A stretch of DNA of 64,000 nucleotides, from the NCBI GenBank assembly GCA_029237695.1, contig CM055273.1:60067968-60131967 (forward strand), in the 5' to 3' direction. The stretch's first letter is position 1. Each line of letters starts with the position of its first letter. This document shows, piece after piece, positions 45,572 to 56,950 of this stretch. The stretch is from Conchocele bisecta. Its lineage: Eukaryota; Mollusca; Bivalvia; Lucinida; Thyasiridae. A program made the position numbers and the translations under genes. Below the pieces are notes generated by a model that made no database searches, was not told the DNA's origin, and was given only the letters and a program-made list of their open reading frames with translations.

Positions 45572-45963
45572 CTAACCCTTATAATGCAGGAAACAAAAAT
45601 TGTCGTCTGCTGTCTACCTCATGGGTGGGAAAAGTTCCAAATGCTAAATCCTGAAAATGGCTAAACAAACATGTTTGCACCTACAAGTTCATAAAAGTGT
45701 GTTTCCAATGTTGGAACATTAGTAATTTTCTACAATTACCTCAAATCCTGGTTTCAAGATATATCATGCAAATTCCTACCCCTGTGATTGTTTTTATGTT
45801 TTGTCTTGTTTCTCAATAAACAACGCATGGTTTGACAGCACTTTAGCATCATTTCTAATGGAAATGATGCTAAAGTGTTGTCAAAACATGTTTTTGATGA
45901 GAAAACTGGAAAAGAGAGAAAACAAACAGCAGACGACAACATTTAGTTCAGCATTGTGAGGCT
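45572..45963. repeat. Family B element (large copy)
   Basis: TAACCCTTATAATGCAGGAA, then TTGTCGTCTGCTG; centre TGACAGCACTTTAGCATCAT / GATGCTAAAGTGTTGTCA; end CAGCAGACGACAAC. Confidence 0.75.
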
Positions 45964-46457
45964 TAAAGGTACATGCCCACTCAGTAGGCACAAACTGTTC
46001 TTTATATCAGAGACATCATCTGAGACATTTTCTGGCAAAATAAACATTCAGTCATTGGTTGGCATTATTATACATGTTATATCAAACGAAAATTTCCACA
46101 CTGTTATGAAGGGCGATAACCGTGTTTCCTTAAAATGTTAACGGACATTACTATTTAGTCTCTGTATTTATTTTTTGATGTGCAATGATCATACTTTATA
46201 ATCTGTCTAACATATTATTTTTTCAGGTGACGCATTTAATTAGTATAAATAATTAAAAAAATGTCATGCCTCATTTACATATGAAAATAGCCCGATACCA
46301 ACGCGCGTCACTATCAGTAAAATAAATATTACTAAATGATTATATCTATTCCGGGCACTGGTAGATTTTAGACCTGGTGGAATAGTGACACAATTGTTCA
46401 CTTATTTAATTCCTATAAAGAACATTTTGTGCCTATTGAGTGGGCATGTACCTTTAA
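45964..46457. repeat. Family G element (best-preserved copy)
   Basis: AAAGGTACATGCCCACTCAG TAGGCACAAA ... TTTTGTGCCTATTGAGTGGG CATGTACCTTT. Confidence 0.85.
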
Positions 46458-46519
46458 TACATTACAGGCCGATGATGCACCATTTTCCTCATAGATGTAT
46501 GTAAATATATCTCTTGTGT

Positions 46520-46610
46520 ATACATTGAACTCTATATTGTTACCACTCATTTGAATCGCCTCATCGAGATGGTTCAAACGAGTGGTACTAGCATATACTT
46601 CGAAGCAGAA
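46520..46610. repeat. Family M hairpin
   Basis: ATTGTTACCACTCATTTGAA ... TTCAAACGAGTGGTACTAGC. Confidence 0.65.
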
Positions 46611-47065
46611 ATATGAATTAGTATTTTTAGAATATTTTATACCAGGCAACCGTTGTCGGGTATTCTGTATCTTAGTGTTCATCAATTTACTGACCACAGT
46701 GAGACTCGTGTTGTTACTGAATGACAAACAGTGCGGCCCCTGATCAGATTGTGTGAATGTGCTGGCTGGCCTGGCACTATCTTAGTGACTAACATTGTAG
46801 TTCGTATGTTTATAAGGACCAGCTATATCTAAACTGCGCTGCAATGCATTTATGTGAATATGAAACAGGTATATCAGAACTTATTTTTGTTTTGTAATGT
46901 ATTTATCAGTCTTCCCCACCTGTGAATGGGGCAATTAGACCTGCAAACCATTCCTCAGAGGCGAGAATTAGAAAGCAAAAAAATCTGCAGGTGTCCTATC
47001 AACTATATTATTGAAAGAGTGCTCCAATCCCCCAATCTCGGAATTGGACAGATGTTTGAATTTAT

Positions 47066-47306
47066 CCATTTCACTAAACTTTGTACGACTAAAATGTTTG
47101 TAAGTGCAAATTTAGGATTGTCTGGAAATTTCAATTGATGCATTTACATTTATTGAGCATAGGCTGCATATGCAGCATATGCTCAATAAATGTAAATCCA
47201 ATAATTGATTACCAGAAAACATTGTTAATGTGAAATTTACAGACTGTCATAATTTTGCAGTTACAAACATTTTAGTCGTACGAAGTTTAGTGAAACGGGC
47301 CCCTGG
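47066..47306. repeat. Family C element (copy 5)
   Basis: ATTTCACTAAACTTTGTACG ... CGTACGAAGTTTAGTGAAAC GGGCCC. Confidence 0.85.
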
Positions 47307-47559
47307 GTTGTCCCCCTGACCCCAAGATGGCGAAGACATGTTGATAATTGCATAACTGCCAGTACTTGTAATTCAAGATGCCAATATGTATTAACAACTA
47401 CTGCATATTTTGTGCCACAAATTTATACATTTTAATGGTGTTTTCTGTGTTGTTACATTTTCTCTGCCCGACATTAAATACATGGAGAAATCACTTGGCC
47501 CTTACAAAGCCGAATTACAATTTGTCGTCTGCAATTTATTTCTTATTTTCCATTTTTCT

Positions 47560-47905
47560 CCTTACATGACCCTAGCTGTTGATAGGCCGTTAAACACTAA
47601 TAAACAAACAAACAAACATAAAAAACATGACTTTAGATTAATTTACGATGGAGACCTGGTTTGGTTCCTGATCATACTACTTTGAGGGGAAGATGCCAAA
47701 TGACTTTGGTGTGGTATAGACCTGGCTGGCACCAGGACAGGTTATTCTAATTTCAGGGCTGAATTTTCAATGTAAATATTCCGTTCTCATTTCAGAATTT
47801 TCTCTCCAATGCAGCAGGTTACATACGGGATTGAACCCGTTGGCCCGGCTTTAAATGACCTTAGATGTTGGTAGGCCGTTAAACACCAATAAATCAAATC
47901 AAAAG
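47560..47905 (+). repeat. Family H SINE-like fragments
   Basis: Two tails: CTAGCTGTTGATAGGCCGTT (47570) with (ACAAA)n, and a longer copy at about 47675-47905 ending GTTGGTAGGCCGTTAAACAC. Confidence 0.68.
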
Positions 47906-47955
47906 TAGTACATAGGCCTATGGGATATATTGTGATAATGGGGCTGATAGCTCAG

Positions 47956-48565
47956 TAGGCTATTTCACCAAAATTGCAAAGTATACTTATCTAGCAAAGT
48001 GTACTTTGAGGGAGTAATCATTTATTCCCCCCCCCCCGCCCCGTGCAGGCACCGGGGCGGGATCAACTGATCCTGAGAATAGTGCTGCAGTAGCCATTGC
48101 TTGTCGTAAAAGGCGACTAAACTGGCTTAACGATTGGGTTCATACTTTCCGGAACCCACTATACCGGATTTGGCCCTCATGTGCATGTTTGGCTTTCTTG
48201 TATGTGAGAGTTGAGTCGGGCTATGCCCCATATATAAAAGTAAGATTAGCGCTAATCCTATTACTTTTAGGGATGGGATAAATGATGCTGGTGTGGCGCG
48301 AGGGCCTGGCACCAGATCAGGTTGTTCTAATTTCAGGACGAATATATATTTTTATTGTAAATATTGAGTTCTGAAGTTGGGATTTACCCCCCTTGGACAG
48401 GTGGATAGGGACTCGACCCCGTTGACCCGTCTGCGTGTAGACTCCCTGAGGCTTGTACCTCTATGTCAGAAAAGCGGACGTTAAACCTATTCACATCACT
48501 CACTCACACCCCCCCCCCCCCCCCCAATTGCAGCATTATTTCATATAGAAATATAGAACTAACTG
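47956..48565. repeat. Family A element split by a family I SINE-like insertion
   Basis: The family A left end (AGGCTATTTCACCAAAATTG ... GAGGGAGTAATCATTTATT) stops at about 48027. The family I copy occupies 48029-48515, bounded by C-homopolymers. Family A text (GCATTATTTCATATAGAA) resumes at 48533. Confidence 0.78.
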
Positions 48566-48825
48566 TCTTTAATGTGTAATAACTTTTGTATTTATATGTG
48601 TATATACACGCTACCTGTGTCAAAATGTCGGTCAAGAGTGCCCCTACCTTGTGTGTATCTGATTTGTTATCATTGGACAATGTGTAATGATTGAATTGTC
48701 AGAAAGTCGTTTCGAGCCATTTGCACGTGCTCGTGCTCAATGAATGGAACATTCGGTTTGGCATACCTGAGCAGACGAGTTATTCGGTACAATGTTCAAA
48801 ACATACACAAATTTGTTTGACAGAT

Positions 48826-49662
48826 ATGCCGCGTTTATCACAAGCGCAGAGAAATCAGGCAATTGGGATGCTTTGAGCTAGCGTTGCTCCCGTTGCAGTC
48901 AGTAGAGTGTTAGGTTACAGCCGCATAACCATTTTCAATTTGATTACGAGGATGAAGCAAACTGGGGATGTTACAACGCTGGATCAATATCGGGCAATCC
49001 GACTGACGCATTTACGCGATATGTTCCAGCCGGCAACCGTTACGGCACGCAAATACCGCATGTCCGGGCAGACGATATGTAATCGTCCAAGACCAGGAAC
49101 GACCTGTAAGGGCGTACAGGCCATACACTGGCAGTATTTTGACGAATCGTCACTGCCGTGCCAGACTGCAATGGGCGAGGTTTCACCGTCATTGGGGTCG
49201 ACGTGACTGGGATACCGTACAGTACTGTTTCGCGCTTCAATCTCAGCCACGCCGACGGCCGGCAGCAAGTGTATCGCTGTAAAGGTGAACGCTACACACA
49301 CGTGTGCGTACGAGAGAGGCAGGTGTAAGTGCAGAGACACGGCGCAGGAACATTCCAACAGGACAATGTGCATCCGCATACGGCTCTCGCCACTCAAAAT
49401 CATTTGGCCGCTTGCAACATCAACGTTTTGCCATAGCCAGCTGTCTCCCCAGACTTGAAGCCCATATGGGATGAGCCGGGGAGACGTGTGCGACAACAGC
49501 ATGTGCCGAACAATGTGAACGAGCTGGCCAACACACCAGTCAGGGAATGGAACACTATTCCCAACGTCGTGGTCCAACATTACGTCAATTCCATGCGACG
49601 TCGCGTCAACGCACTAATAAACGCCCGTGGTAGACAACAGATATCAGTTCAATTTCGACCTA
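48826..49662 (+). pseudogene. Tc1/mariner-type transposase pseudogene
   Basis: The frame opened at 48826 encodes MPRLSQAQRNQAIGML, then a TGA. The reading continues as VSRVLGYSRITIFNLITRMK QTGDV (helix-turn-helix DNA-binding region) and IRLTHLRDMFQPATVTARKY. A shifted frame gives RFHRHWGRRDWDTV. Later TFQQDNVHPHTALATQNHLA (containing the second catalytic-block context) and LKPIWDEPGRRVRQQHVPNN appear. This order matches Tc1-like transposases of ~340 residues. At least two stops and several frame breaks are visible, so it is inactive. A terminal sequence GTACAGTAATGTTTCTTTTT near 49891 may be the right inverted repeat; the left one was not found. Confidence 0.82.
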
Positions 49663-49976
49663 CAGAAAACATCTCATCGATAACATCAACCAGAAATGCA
49701 AAGCGATTTTTTTTTGGAAACTTGTGTTTTTCAGTTTTGCACATTGTTCCCATAATCATAATTTTTCGAGTATGCGATCAACTATTACATTTCCAACAGA
49801 AATGCAGATGTGTTGCCAAATGGTGAATTGACGTATACATATCAACATCATTGATGTATCTCTTGAAATGACCTAGATATGATCAAAATTGGTACAGTAA
49901 TGTTTCTTTTTTTGCTCAGTATATATTTATTTTCGACAGATTATAAAGTATTATCATTGCACATCAAACAAATACA

Positions 49977-52900
49977 TACAGAGAATAAGTAGTAAACTCT
50001 GTTAACAGTTTAAAGAAACACGGTTAGCGCCCCTGATATCAGTGAGGAAATTTACGTCCGATGTAGTGGGTGGTGGTCGGGCGAATGGGATGGGGTAAAT
50101 TAACGGTATGGGTTCCTCCTTATAGGAATCACGATTTGCCTGGTTTGGCCCTCAGGTACATTTTTAGCTTGACTATTCGAAGAATAGTGAGAGCTTATGT
50201 AGTCACCCCGGCGTCGGCGCCACCAAAGTTTTTAGTCAAGCTTGTAGATGGAATACTCCTGGCCCTACAGCCATTCATACTTGGACAACTTCATCTCCTA
50301 GTGATGTACATCAACAACCCCTGACCGATATTTGACCTTGACCTACATTTAACCTTGAATTACTTAGTTAATTCCCCTTGGTTAAGGTTTTTAATCAACC
50401 TTGGTTAAGGTTTTTAGTCAAGCTTGTACATGGAATACTATTGTGCATACAGACACCATACTTGGACAACCTTTTCTCATAGGGATGTACATCAATAACC
50501 CCTGATCTATATTTGACCTTGACCTACATTTCCTCTTGAATTACTTACTTAATTCCCCTTGGTTAAGGTTTTTAGTCAACCTTGTAGATGGAATACTCCT
50601 GGCCCTACACCCACCATACTTGCACAACTTCATCTCCTAGTGATGTACATCAACAACCCCTGACCTATATTTGATCTTGACCTACATTTAACCTTGAATT
50701 ACTTACTTAATTCCCCTTGGTTAAGGTTTTTAGTCAACCTTGGTTAAGGTTTTTAGTCAAGCTTGTACATGGAATACTATTGTGCATAACAAGACACCAT
50801 ACTTGGACAACCTTTTTTCTCATAGGGATACAGAGAATAAATAGTAAACTCTGTTAACAGTTTAAAGAAACACGGTTAGCGCCCCTGATATCAGTGAGGA
50901 AATTTACGTCCAATGTAGTGGGTGGTGGTCGGGCGAATGGGATGGGGTAAATTAACGGTATGGGTTCCTCCTTATAGGAATCACGATTTGCCTGGTTTGG
51001 CCCTCAGGTACATTTTTAGCTTGACTATTCGAAGAATAGTGAGAGCTTATGTAGTCACCCCGGCGTCGGCGCCACCAAAGTTTTTAGTCAAGCTTGTAGA
51101 TGGAATACTCCTGGCCCTACAGCCATACATACTTGGACAACTTCATCTCCTAGTGATGTACATCAACAACCCCTGACCGATATTTGACCTTGACCTACAT
51201 TTAACCTTGACCTACATTTAACCTTGAATTACTTAGTTAATTCCCCTTGGTTAAGGTTTTTAATCAACCTTGGTTAAGGTTTTTAGTCAAGCTTGTACAT
51301 GGAATACTATTGTGCATACAGACACCATACTTGGACAACCTTTTCTCATAGGGATGTACATCAATAACCCCTGATCTATATTTGACCTTGACCTACATTT
51401 CCTCTTGAATTACTTACTTAATTCCCCTTGGTTAAGGTTTTTAGTCAACCTTGTAGATGGAATACTCCTGGCCCTACACCCACCATACTTGCACAACTTC
51501 ATCTCCTAGTGATGTACATCAACAACCCCTGACCTATATTTGATCTTGACCTACATTTAACCTTGAATTACTTACTTAATTCCCCTTGGTTAAGGTTTTT
51601 AGTCAACCTTGGTTAAGGTTTTTAGTCAAGCTTGTACATGGAATACTATTGTGCATACAGACACCATACTTGGACAACCTTTTCTCATAGGGATACAGAG
51701 AATAAATAGTAAACTCTGTTAACAGTTTAAAGAAACACGGTTAGCGCCCCTGATATCAGTGAGGAAATTTACGTCCGATGTAGTGGGTGGTGGTCGGGCG
51801 AATGGGATGGGGTAAATTAACGGTATATGTTCCTCCTTATAGGAATCACGATTTGCCTGGTTTGGCCCTCAGGTACATTTTTAGCTTGACTATTCGAAGA
51901 ATAGTGAGAGCTTATGTAGTCACCCTGGCGTCGGCGCCACCAAAGTTTTTAGTCAAGCTTGTAGATGGAATACTCCTGGCCCTACAGCCATACATACTTG
52001 GACAACTTCATCTCCTAGTGATGTACATCAACAACCCCTGACCGATATTTGACCTTGACCTACATTTAACCTTGAATTACTTAGTTAATTCCCCTTGGTT
52101 AAGGTTTTTAATCAACCTTGGTTAAGGTTTTTAGTCAAGATTGTACATGGAATACTATTGTGCATACAGACACCATACTTGGACAACCTTTTCTCATAGG
52201 GATGTACATCAATAACCCCTGATCTATATTTGACCTTGACCTACATTTCCTCTTGAATTACTTACTTAATTCCCCTTGGTTAAGGTTTTTAGTCAACCTT
52301 GTAGATGGAATACTCCTGGCCCTACACCCACCATACTTGCACAACTTCATCTCCTAGTGATGTACATCAACAACCCCTGACCTATATTTGATCTTGACCT
52401 ACATTTAACCTTGAATTACTTACTTAATTCCCCTTGGTTAAGGTTTTTAGTCAACCTTGGTTAAGGTTTTTAGTCAAGCTTGTACATGGAATACTATTGT
52501 GCATACAGACACCATACTTGGACAACCTTTTCTAATAGGGATGTACATCAATAACCCCTGATCTATATTTGACCTTGACCTACATTTCCTCTTGAATTAC
52601 TTAGTTAATTCCCCTTGGTTAAGGTTTTTAGTCAACCTTGGTTAAGGTTTTTAGTCAAACTTGTAGATGGAATACTAGTGTGCATACAGACACCATACTT
52701 GGATAATTTTTTCTCATACAGATGTACATCAATAACCCCTGACCTATATTTTACCTTTACCTACATTTGACCTTGAATTACTTAAATTATTTCCCCTTGG
52801 TTAAGGTTTGTACTCAAACTTGGTTAAGGTTTATAGTCAAGCTTGTATATGGAATACTCCTGTGCCTACAGCAACCATACTTGGACAACTTCATCTCCTA

Positions 52901-53165
52901 GTCATGTACATCAATAATCTCCGACCTATATTTGACATGGACCTACTTTTACCCTTGGATTACTTAGTTATTTCCCCTTGGTTAAGGTTTTTAGTCAAGC
53001 TTGTATATGGAATACTCCTGGGCCTACAGCAACCATACTTGGAAAACTTCATCTCCTAGTGATGTACATCAATAACCCCGGACCTATTTCTGACATTGAC
53101 CTACATTTAACCTTGAATTACTTACTTAATTTTCCTTGGTTAAGGTTTTTAGTCAACCTTGCTGA
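49977..53165 (+). repeat. Higher-order tandem array (three ~0.85-kb units plus simple subunits)
   Basis: Three long units share the block GTAGTGGGTGGTGGTCGGGC, at 50063, 50915 and 51780 (periods 852 and 865). Each contains family G and H fragments followed by ~165-bp subunits (CCTTGGTTAAGGTTTTTAGT, CATGGAATACT, CATACTTGGACAAC, 'GATGTACATCAATAACCCCTGA', TTTGACCTTGACCTACATTT). From about 52540 only subunits continue, increasingly diverged. The three near-identical 84-residue ORFs (50070, 50922, 51787) are artefacts of repetition. Confidence 0.9.
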
Positions 53166-53620
53166 AGGCTATGTGTACATCGACAACCCTCGTAGTCGAG
53201 CTATGCTGTTCTTCTACAGCTCTTGCTATACGACATGACCATATTCGGTCAAAAATAAAATTTGACCCCACTGGCCACACCCATTTTTGACCCCGGGATC
53301 ACCATTTTAACAACTTTGAAAGAGCATTGTACATTGATCATTCCTACTAAGTTTTGTCGAAAAATCCGGTTGGCGGTTCTTGAGAAGATTTTTGAAGAAT
53401 TTGTGCTATTTTTAGATGGTGGCCATCTTGGATTACGTAACGACATAATTTTAAAAATTTTGTAATCTCCCTACCTAAGGACCATGACCATGAAATTTGG
53501 CGACTAGAGGTCCAATGGTTACCGAGAAGACGTTTGAAAATGTTCACGGACGACGACAACGGACACATTGCGGTAACAATAGCTCACGAGCTTCGCTCCA
53601 GTCAGCTAAAAATGCAAATT
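53166..53620 (+). repeat. Tail of a molluscan-type dispersed element
   Basis: Contains TTGAGAAGATTTTTGAAGAA and GGACGACGACAACGGACACA, and ends CAATAGCTCACGAGCTTCGC TCCAGTCAGCTAAAAAT. I know this type of 'AATAGCTCACC...GGTGAGCTAAAAA' tail from bivalve genomes. Directly follows the 50-53-kb array and probably belongs with it. Confidence 0.55.
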
Positions 53621-53643
53621 TGTACATCTTGTAAATATACATT

Positions 53644-56038
53644 TAAAGGTACATGCCCACTCAGTAGGCACAAAGTGTTGTGTATAGGAATTAAAGAAGC
53701 CTATAATTGTGTCGCTATTCCACCAGTTCTAACAATTACGAGTGATCGTAAATATTTGTATTACTGAGTCACTCGCGGTGGTATCAGGCTATTTTCATAT
53801 GCAAACGAGGCATGGTATTTTTTAATTATTTGTACTAATTAAATGTGTCGCCTGAAAAAATAATATTTTCAACAGATTATAAAGTATGATCATTGCACAT
53901 TAAAAAATAAATACAGAGAATAAATATCGTCCCTGATATCCGTGTGGAAATTTACGTCCGATATAAAATGTATAACTAGAAAATGTGTTCATAGAACACA
54001 GATGCCCCACATATCGCTTTGATAGTAAACAAGGCAAAATTCCAAGTCCAAAAGGGGAGATAATCCAGGACCGTGGGTCGAATCAAAATAAACTTTGCGC
54101 ATCTACTAAGCATAAGGAAGCTACATACCAAGTTTCAGGTCTAGCTACTATGGTTTAAAAGTTTTACGAGTTAACAAGACAAAATTGCCAAATTCTAAGT
54201 TGAAAAGGGGGAGATAATTCAGGACCCCAGAGTCGAATCAAAATAAACTTTGCGCATCTACTCGTCATAACGAAGCTACATACCAAGTTTCAGGTATGTA
54301 GCTAGTATGGTTTAAAAGTTCCAACATTTACAAGGCAAAATTCAAAGTAAACAGGAGTTGTCAGAAGACAACAAAGCTCGCCTGTTGGCAGCCTTCACTC
54401 AAACTTGGCAGTTGTATAAACTAGAAAATGTGTTCATAGAACACGGATGCCCCACATATCGCTTTGATAATAAATGAGGCCAAATTTACCCGAGCGTTAA
54501 AGTTTCGTGACGGACGGACAAGGGTAACACTAAATGCCCCCTCCACTATCGTGGTGGGGCATAAAAACATGAATATCATATAACTTGACCTTGGGTTAAG
54601 GGGTGTGCGGTGGACCTTGACATTGGGGTCGTGGATTTGCTATAGCATGATATAGCATATTAAGATGAATGCATGTATGAAATATCAATGCGCTCCCTGA
54701 AAACAGAAGTTACACAAAATTTAACCCAAAGTTAAGTTTATGAACGCACTAAGTTGGTGATTTTCTACAGCAGGATAGCTATTGACATGAGGAATGCATG
54801 TATGAATGTGCTAAGTTTGTGACATTGACCTTGGGGAAAGGGGTGGGTCATGGATTTTCTGTAGCACAATACTGAATAGAGGATCATCAGATGAATGCAT
54901 GTATGAAATATCAAGGCGTTCCCTGTAAAGAAACGGAAGTTATAAAAAGACATTTACTCCGTTACGTTTATGATGTTGATCTTGGGGAAAGGGGTGGGGG
55001 GTGGGTCATGGATTTGCTATAGCACATTAAGAGTATCATCAGATGGATACATGTAAGAAATATAAAGATGTTCCCTGTAAATAAACAGAAGTTACACAAC
55101 ATTTACCCCAACGTTAAGTTTATGAACATGCTAAGTTTGTGACCTTGACCTTGGGGTAAGGGTTGGGTGGTGGGTCATGGATTTGCTACAGCATTATAGA
55201 GGGTCATCTGAGGAATGCATGTATGAAATATCAAGGCGTTCCATGAAAGGAAAAGGATGTTATAAGAAATTTACCCCAACGTTAAGTTAATGAATGTGCG
55301 AAGTTTGTGACCTTGACCTTGGGGAAAGGGTTGGGTGGTGGGTCGTGGATTTGCTACATCATGATAGAGGGTCATCCGAGGAATGCATGTATGAAATATC
55401 AAGGTGTTCCACAAAAGGAAACAGATGTTAGAAGACATTTACCCCAATGTTAAGTTTATGAACATGCAGTTTGTGACCTCGACCTTGGTGCAAGGGTTGG
55501 TTGGTGGGTCATGGATTTGCTACAGCATGATAGAGGGTCATCTGAAGAATGCATGCATGAAATATCAAGGCGTTCCATGAAAGGAAAGAGGTCTTAAGAC
55601 ATATACCTAACGTTAAGTTTGTATACGCCGACGCCCATTATCCCTGGGGTCGGATCAAAATAAACTTGGCGCATCTACTCATAAGGAAGTTACATACCAA
55701 GTTTCAGGAGTGGCCACTAGGGTTGAACAATTCTAAGTCGAAAAGGGGAGATAATCCATGACCCCAGGGAAGAATCAAAATAAACTGCATCTACTCATAA
55801 GGAAGATACATACCAAGTTTCAGGTCTGTAGCTACTAGGGCTTAAAAGTTTTACTACTTACAAGGTTGGCAGACAGACGTACGGACAATGGCAACACTAC
55901 ATGCCCCCCTCCACTATCGTGGTGGGGCATAAAAAATGACGATCAATGTGGAATGATGGTGAATAAATGTTTATTTTGCCAGAAAATGTCCCAGATATAA
56001 GGAACATTTTGTGCCTACTGACTGGGCATGTACCTTCA
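53644..56038. repeat. Family G element split by a ~1.9-kb family P insertion
   Basis: AAAGGTACATGCCCACTCAG opens family G at 53644. It is interrupted near 53985 and resumes at about 55935 with AATGGTGAATAAATG ... GTGCCTACTGACTGGGCATG TACCTT. The insert begins CTAGAAAATGTGTTCATAGA ACAC and ends CCCCCTCCACTATCGTGGTG GGGCATAAAA, both family P ends in - orientation. Confidence 0.78.
54570..55625 (-). repeat. Family Q tandem repeat, ~165-bp units
   Basis: About six units with TGACCTTGACCTTGGGGAAA GG, GGTCATGGATTTGCTA(T/C)AGC, 'GAATGCATGTATGAAATATC', AAGGCGTTCC and TTACCCCAACGTTAAGTTTA. They sit within the family P insertion. A related array is at 60600-61400. Orientation is relative to family P; the units themselves read on the + strand as quoted. 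Confidence 0.82.
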
Positions 56039-56490
56039 ATATTCACATGCAAAGTAGTTCGAGCACTCGGATTTGTCACGGCACAATTACCTACACCAAG
56101 TCTTGAACATAACGAGTAGTCCGGCGTATATCAACTCGTCAGAGAGCGTCCCTTTAGAAACTGACCTCAGAACCATCAAGTTAGCATTTATTTCCGACGA
56201 GCTCTGGTTAGATCCAAATTACTGGAATAATGGGGCTTACGGCATTTGTGCTCCATTCAGCTCTGCCCAATAACTAACAACACGATGAACGGCTGGCATC
56301 AAGCAGACATGGCGTGATTTAGCGTCCAGTTAACCGATTTCATGCTGATGATATACAATTTCTCATGGATTAACTATCTTTTCCTCACAAAAAGTATATG
56401 TTGGTACCACCGAATCGAACCATGTCAACACGACTGTTGGTTCGAATGAGTGGTCAACATGAAATGGGGTCTTAGTGACGGCCAAACCAG
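56039..56490. repeat. Mostly unassigned; family M hairpin at 56395-56465
   Basis: AGTATATGTTGGTACCACCG AATCGAACC ... GGTTCGAATGAGTGGTCAAC is a diverged family M hairpin. Nothing else is recognised. Confidence 0.5.
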
Positions 56491-56722
56491 GGGCCCCGTT
56501 TCACTAAACTTCTTACGACTAAAATGTTCTTAAGTGCAAATTTAAGATCGTCTGTAAATTTCAATTTATGGATTTACATTTATTGAGCATAGGCTGCATG
56601 TGCTCAATAAATGTAAATCCAATAATTGTTTACAAGAAAACATTATTAATGCGAAATTTACACTCATAATTTTGCACTTACAAACATTTTAGGCGTACGA
56701 GGTTTAGTGAAACGGCCCCCTG
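56491..56722. repeat. Family C element (copy 6)
   Basis: GGGCCCCGTTTCACTAAACT ... GGTTTAGTGAAACGGCCCCC. Confidence 0.86.
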
Positions 56723-56877
56723 GTCTCCAGTCGGGATTCCGGTAAGGATGAACCCCGATCGTTAAATTACCCATCGCATTCTCCCACCTGCCACCCACAT
56801 GAAATGGGGCAACAGCTAGACAATATGGAATATACGTAACTACACAATGACAAGACGTGTGTTGTTTACTGTCAGTA

Positions 56878-56883
56878 TTTATT
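56878..56883 (-). promoter_or_regulatory. RPS13: Polyadenylation signal of RPS13
   Basis: AATAAA on the - strand, about 34 bp after the RPS13 stop codon; a very short 3' UTR is typical of ribosomal protein genes. Confidence 0.75.
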
Positions 56884-56916
56884 TAAATACATACAGATAC
56901 AAGTACAACAGTCTTT

Positions 56917-56950
56917 CTACTGGACGAGGGCAGCGGCCGTGGCAGATTGG
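56917..56950 (-). CDS. RPS13: RPS13 last coding exon
   Basis: Acceptor CTATTTTCAG|CCAATC. It encodes [10 protein letters not shown] and the TAG stop at 56919-56917. Only 34 coding bases. Confidence 0.93.

Noticed and set aside
48984..49580. 198-codon ORF on the - strand, the longest in the window
   Set aside because: It is the antisense shadow of the Tc1-like transposase pseudogene; the + strand reading has recognisable transposase blocks and this one has none.
50070..52041. Three near-identical 84-codon ORFs that might suggest a small repeated gene
   Set aside because: They are the same segment of a tandem repeat made of transposon fragments. Identity extends equally into non-coding bases and there is no protein signature.
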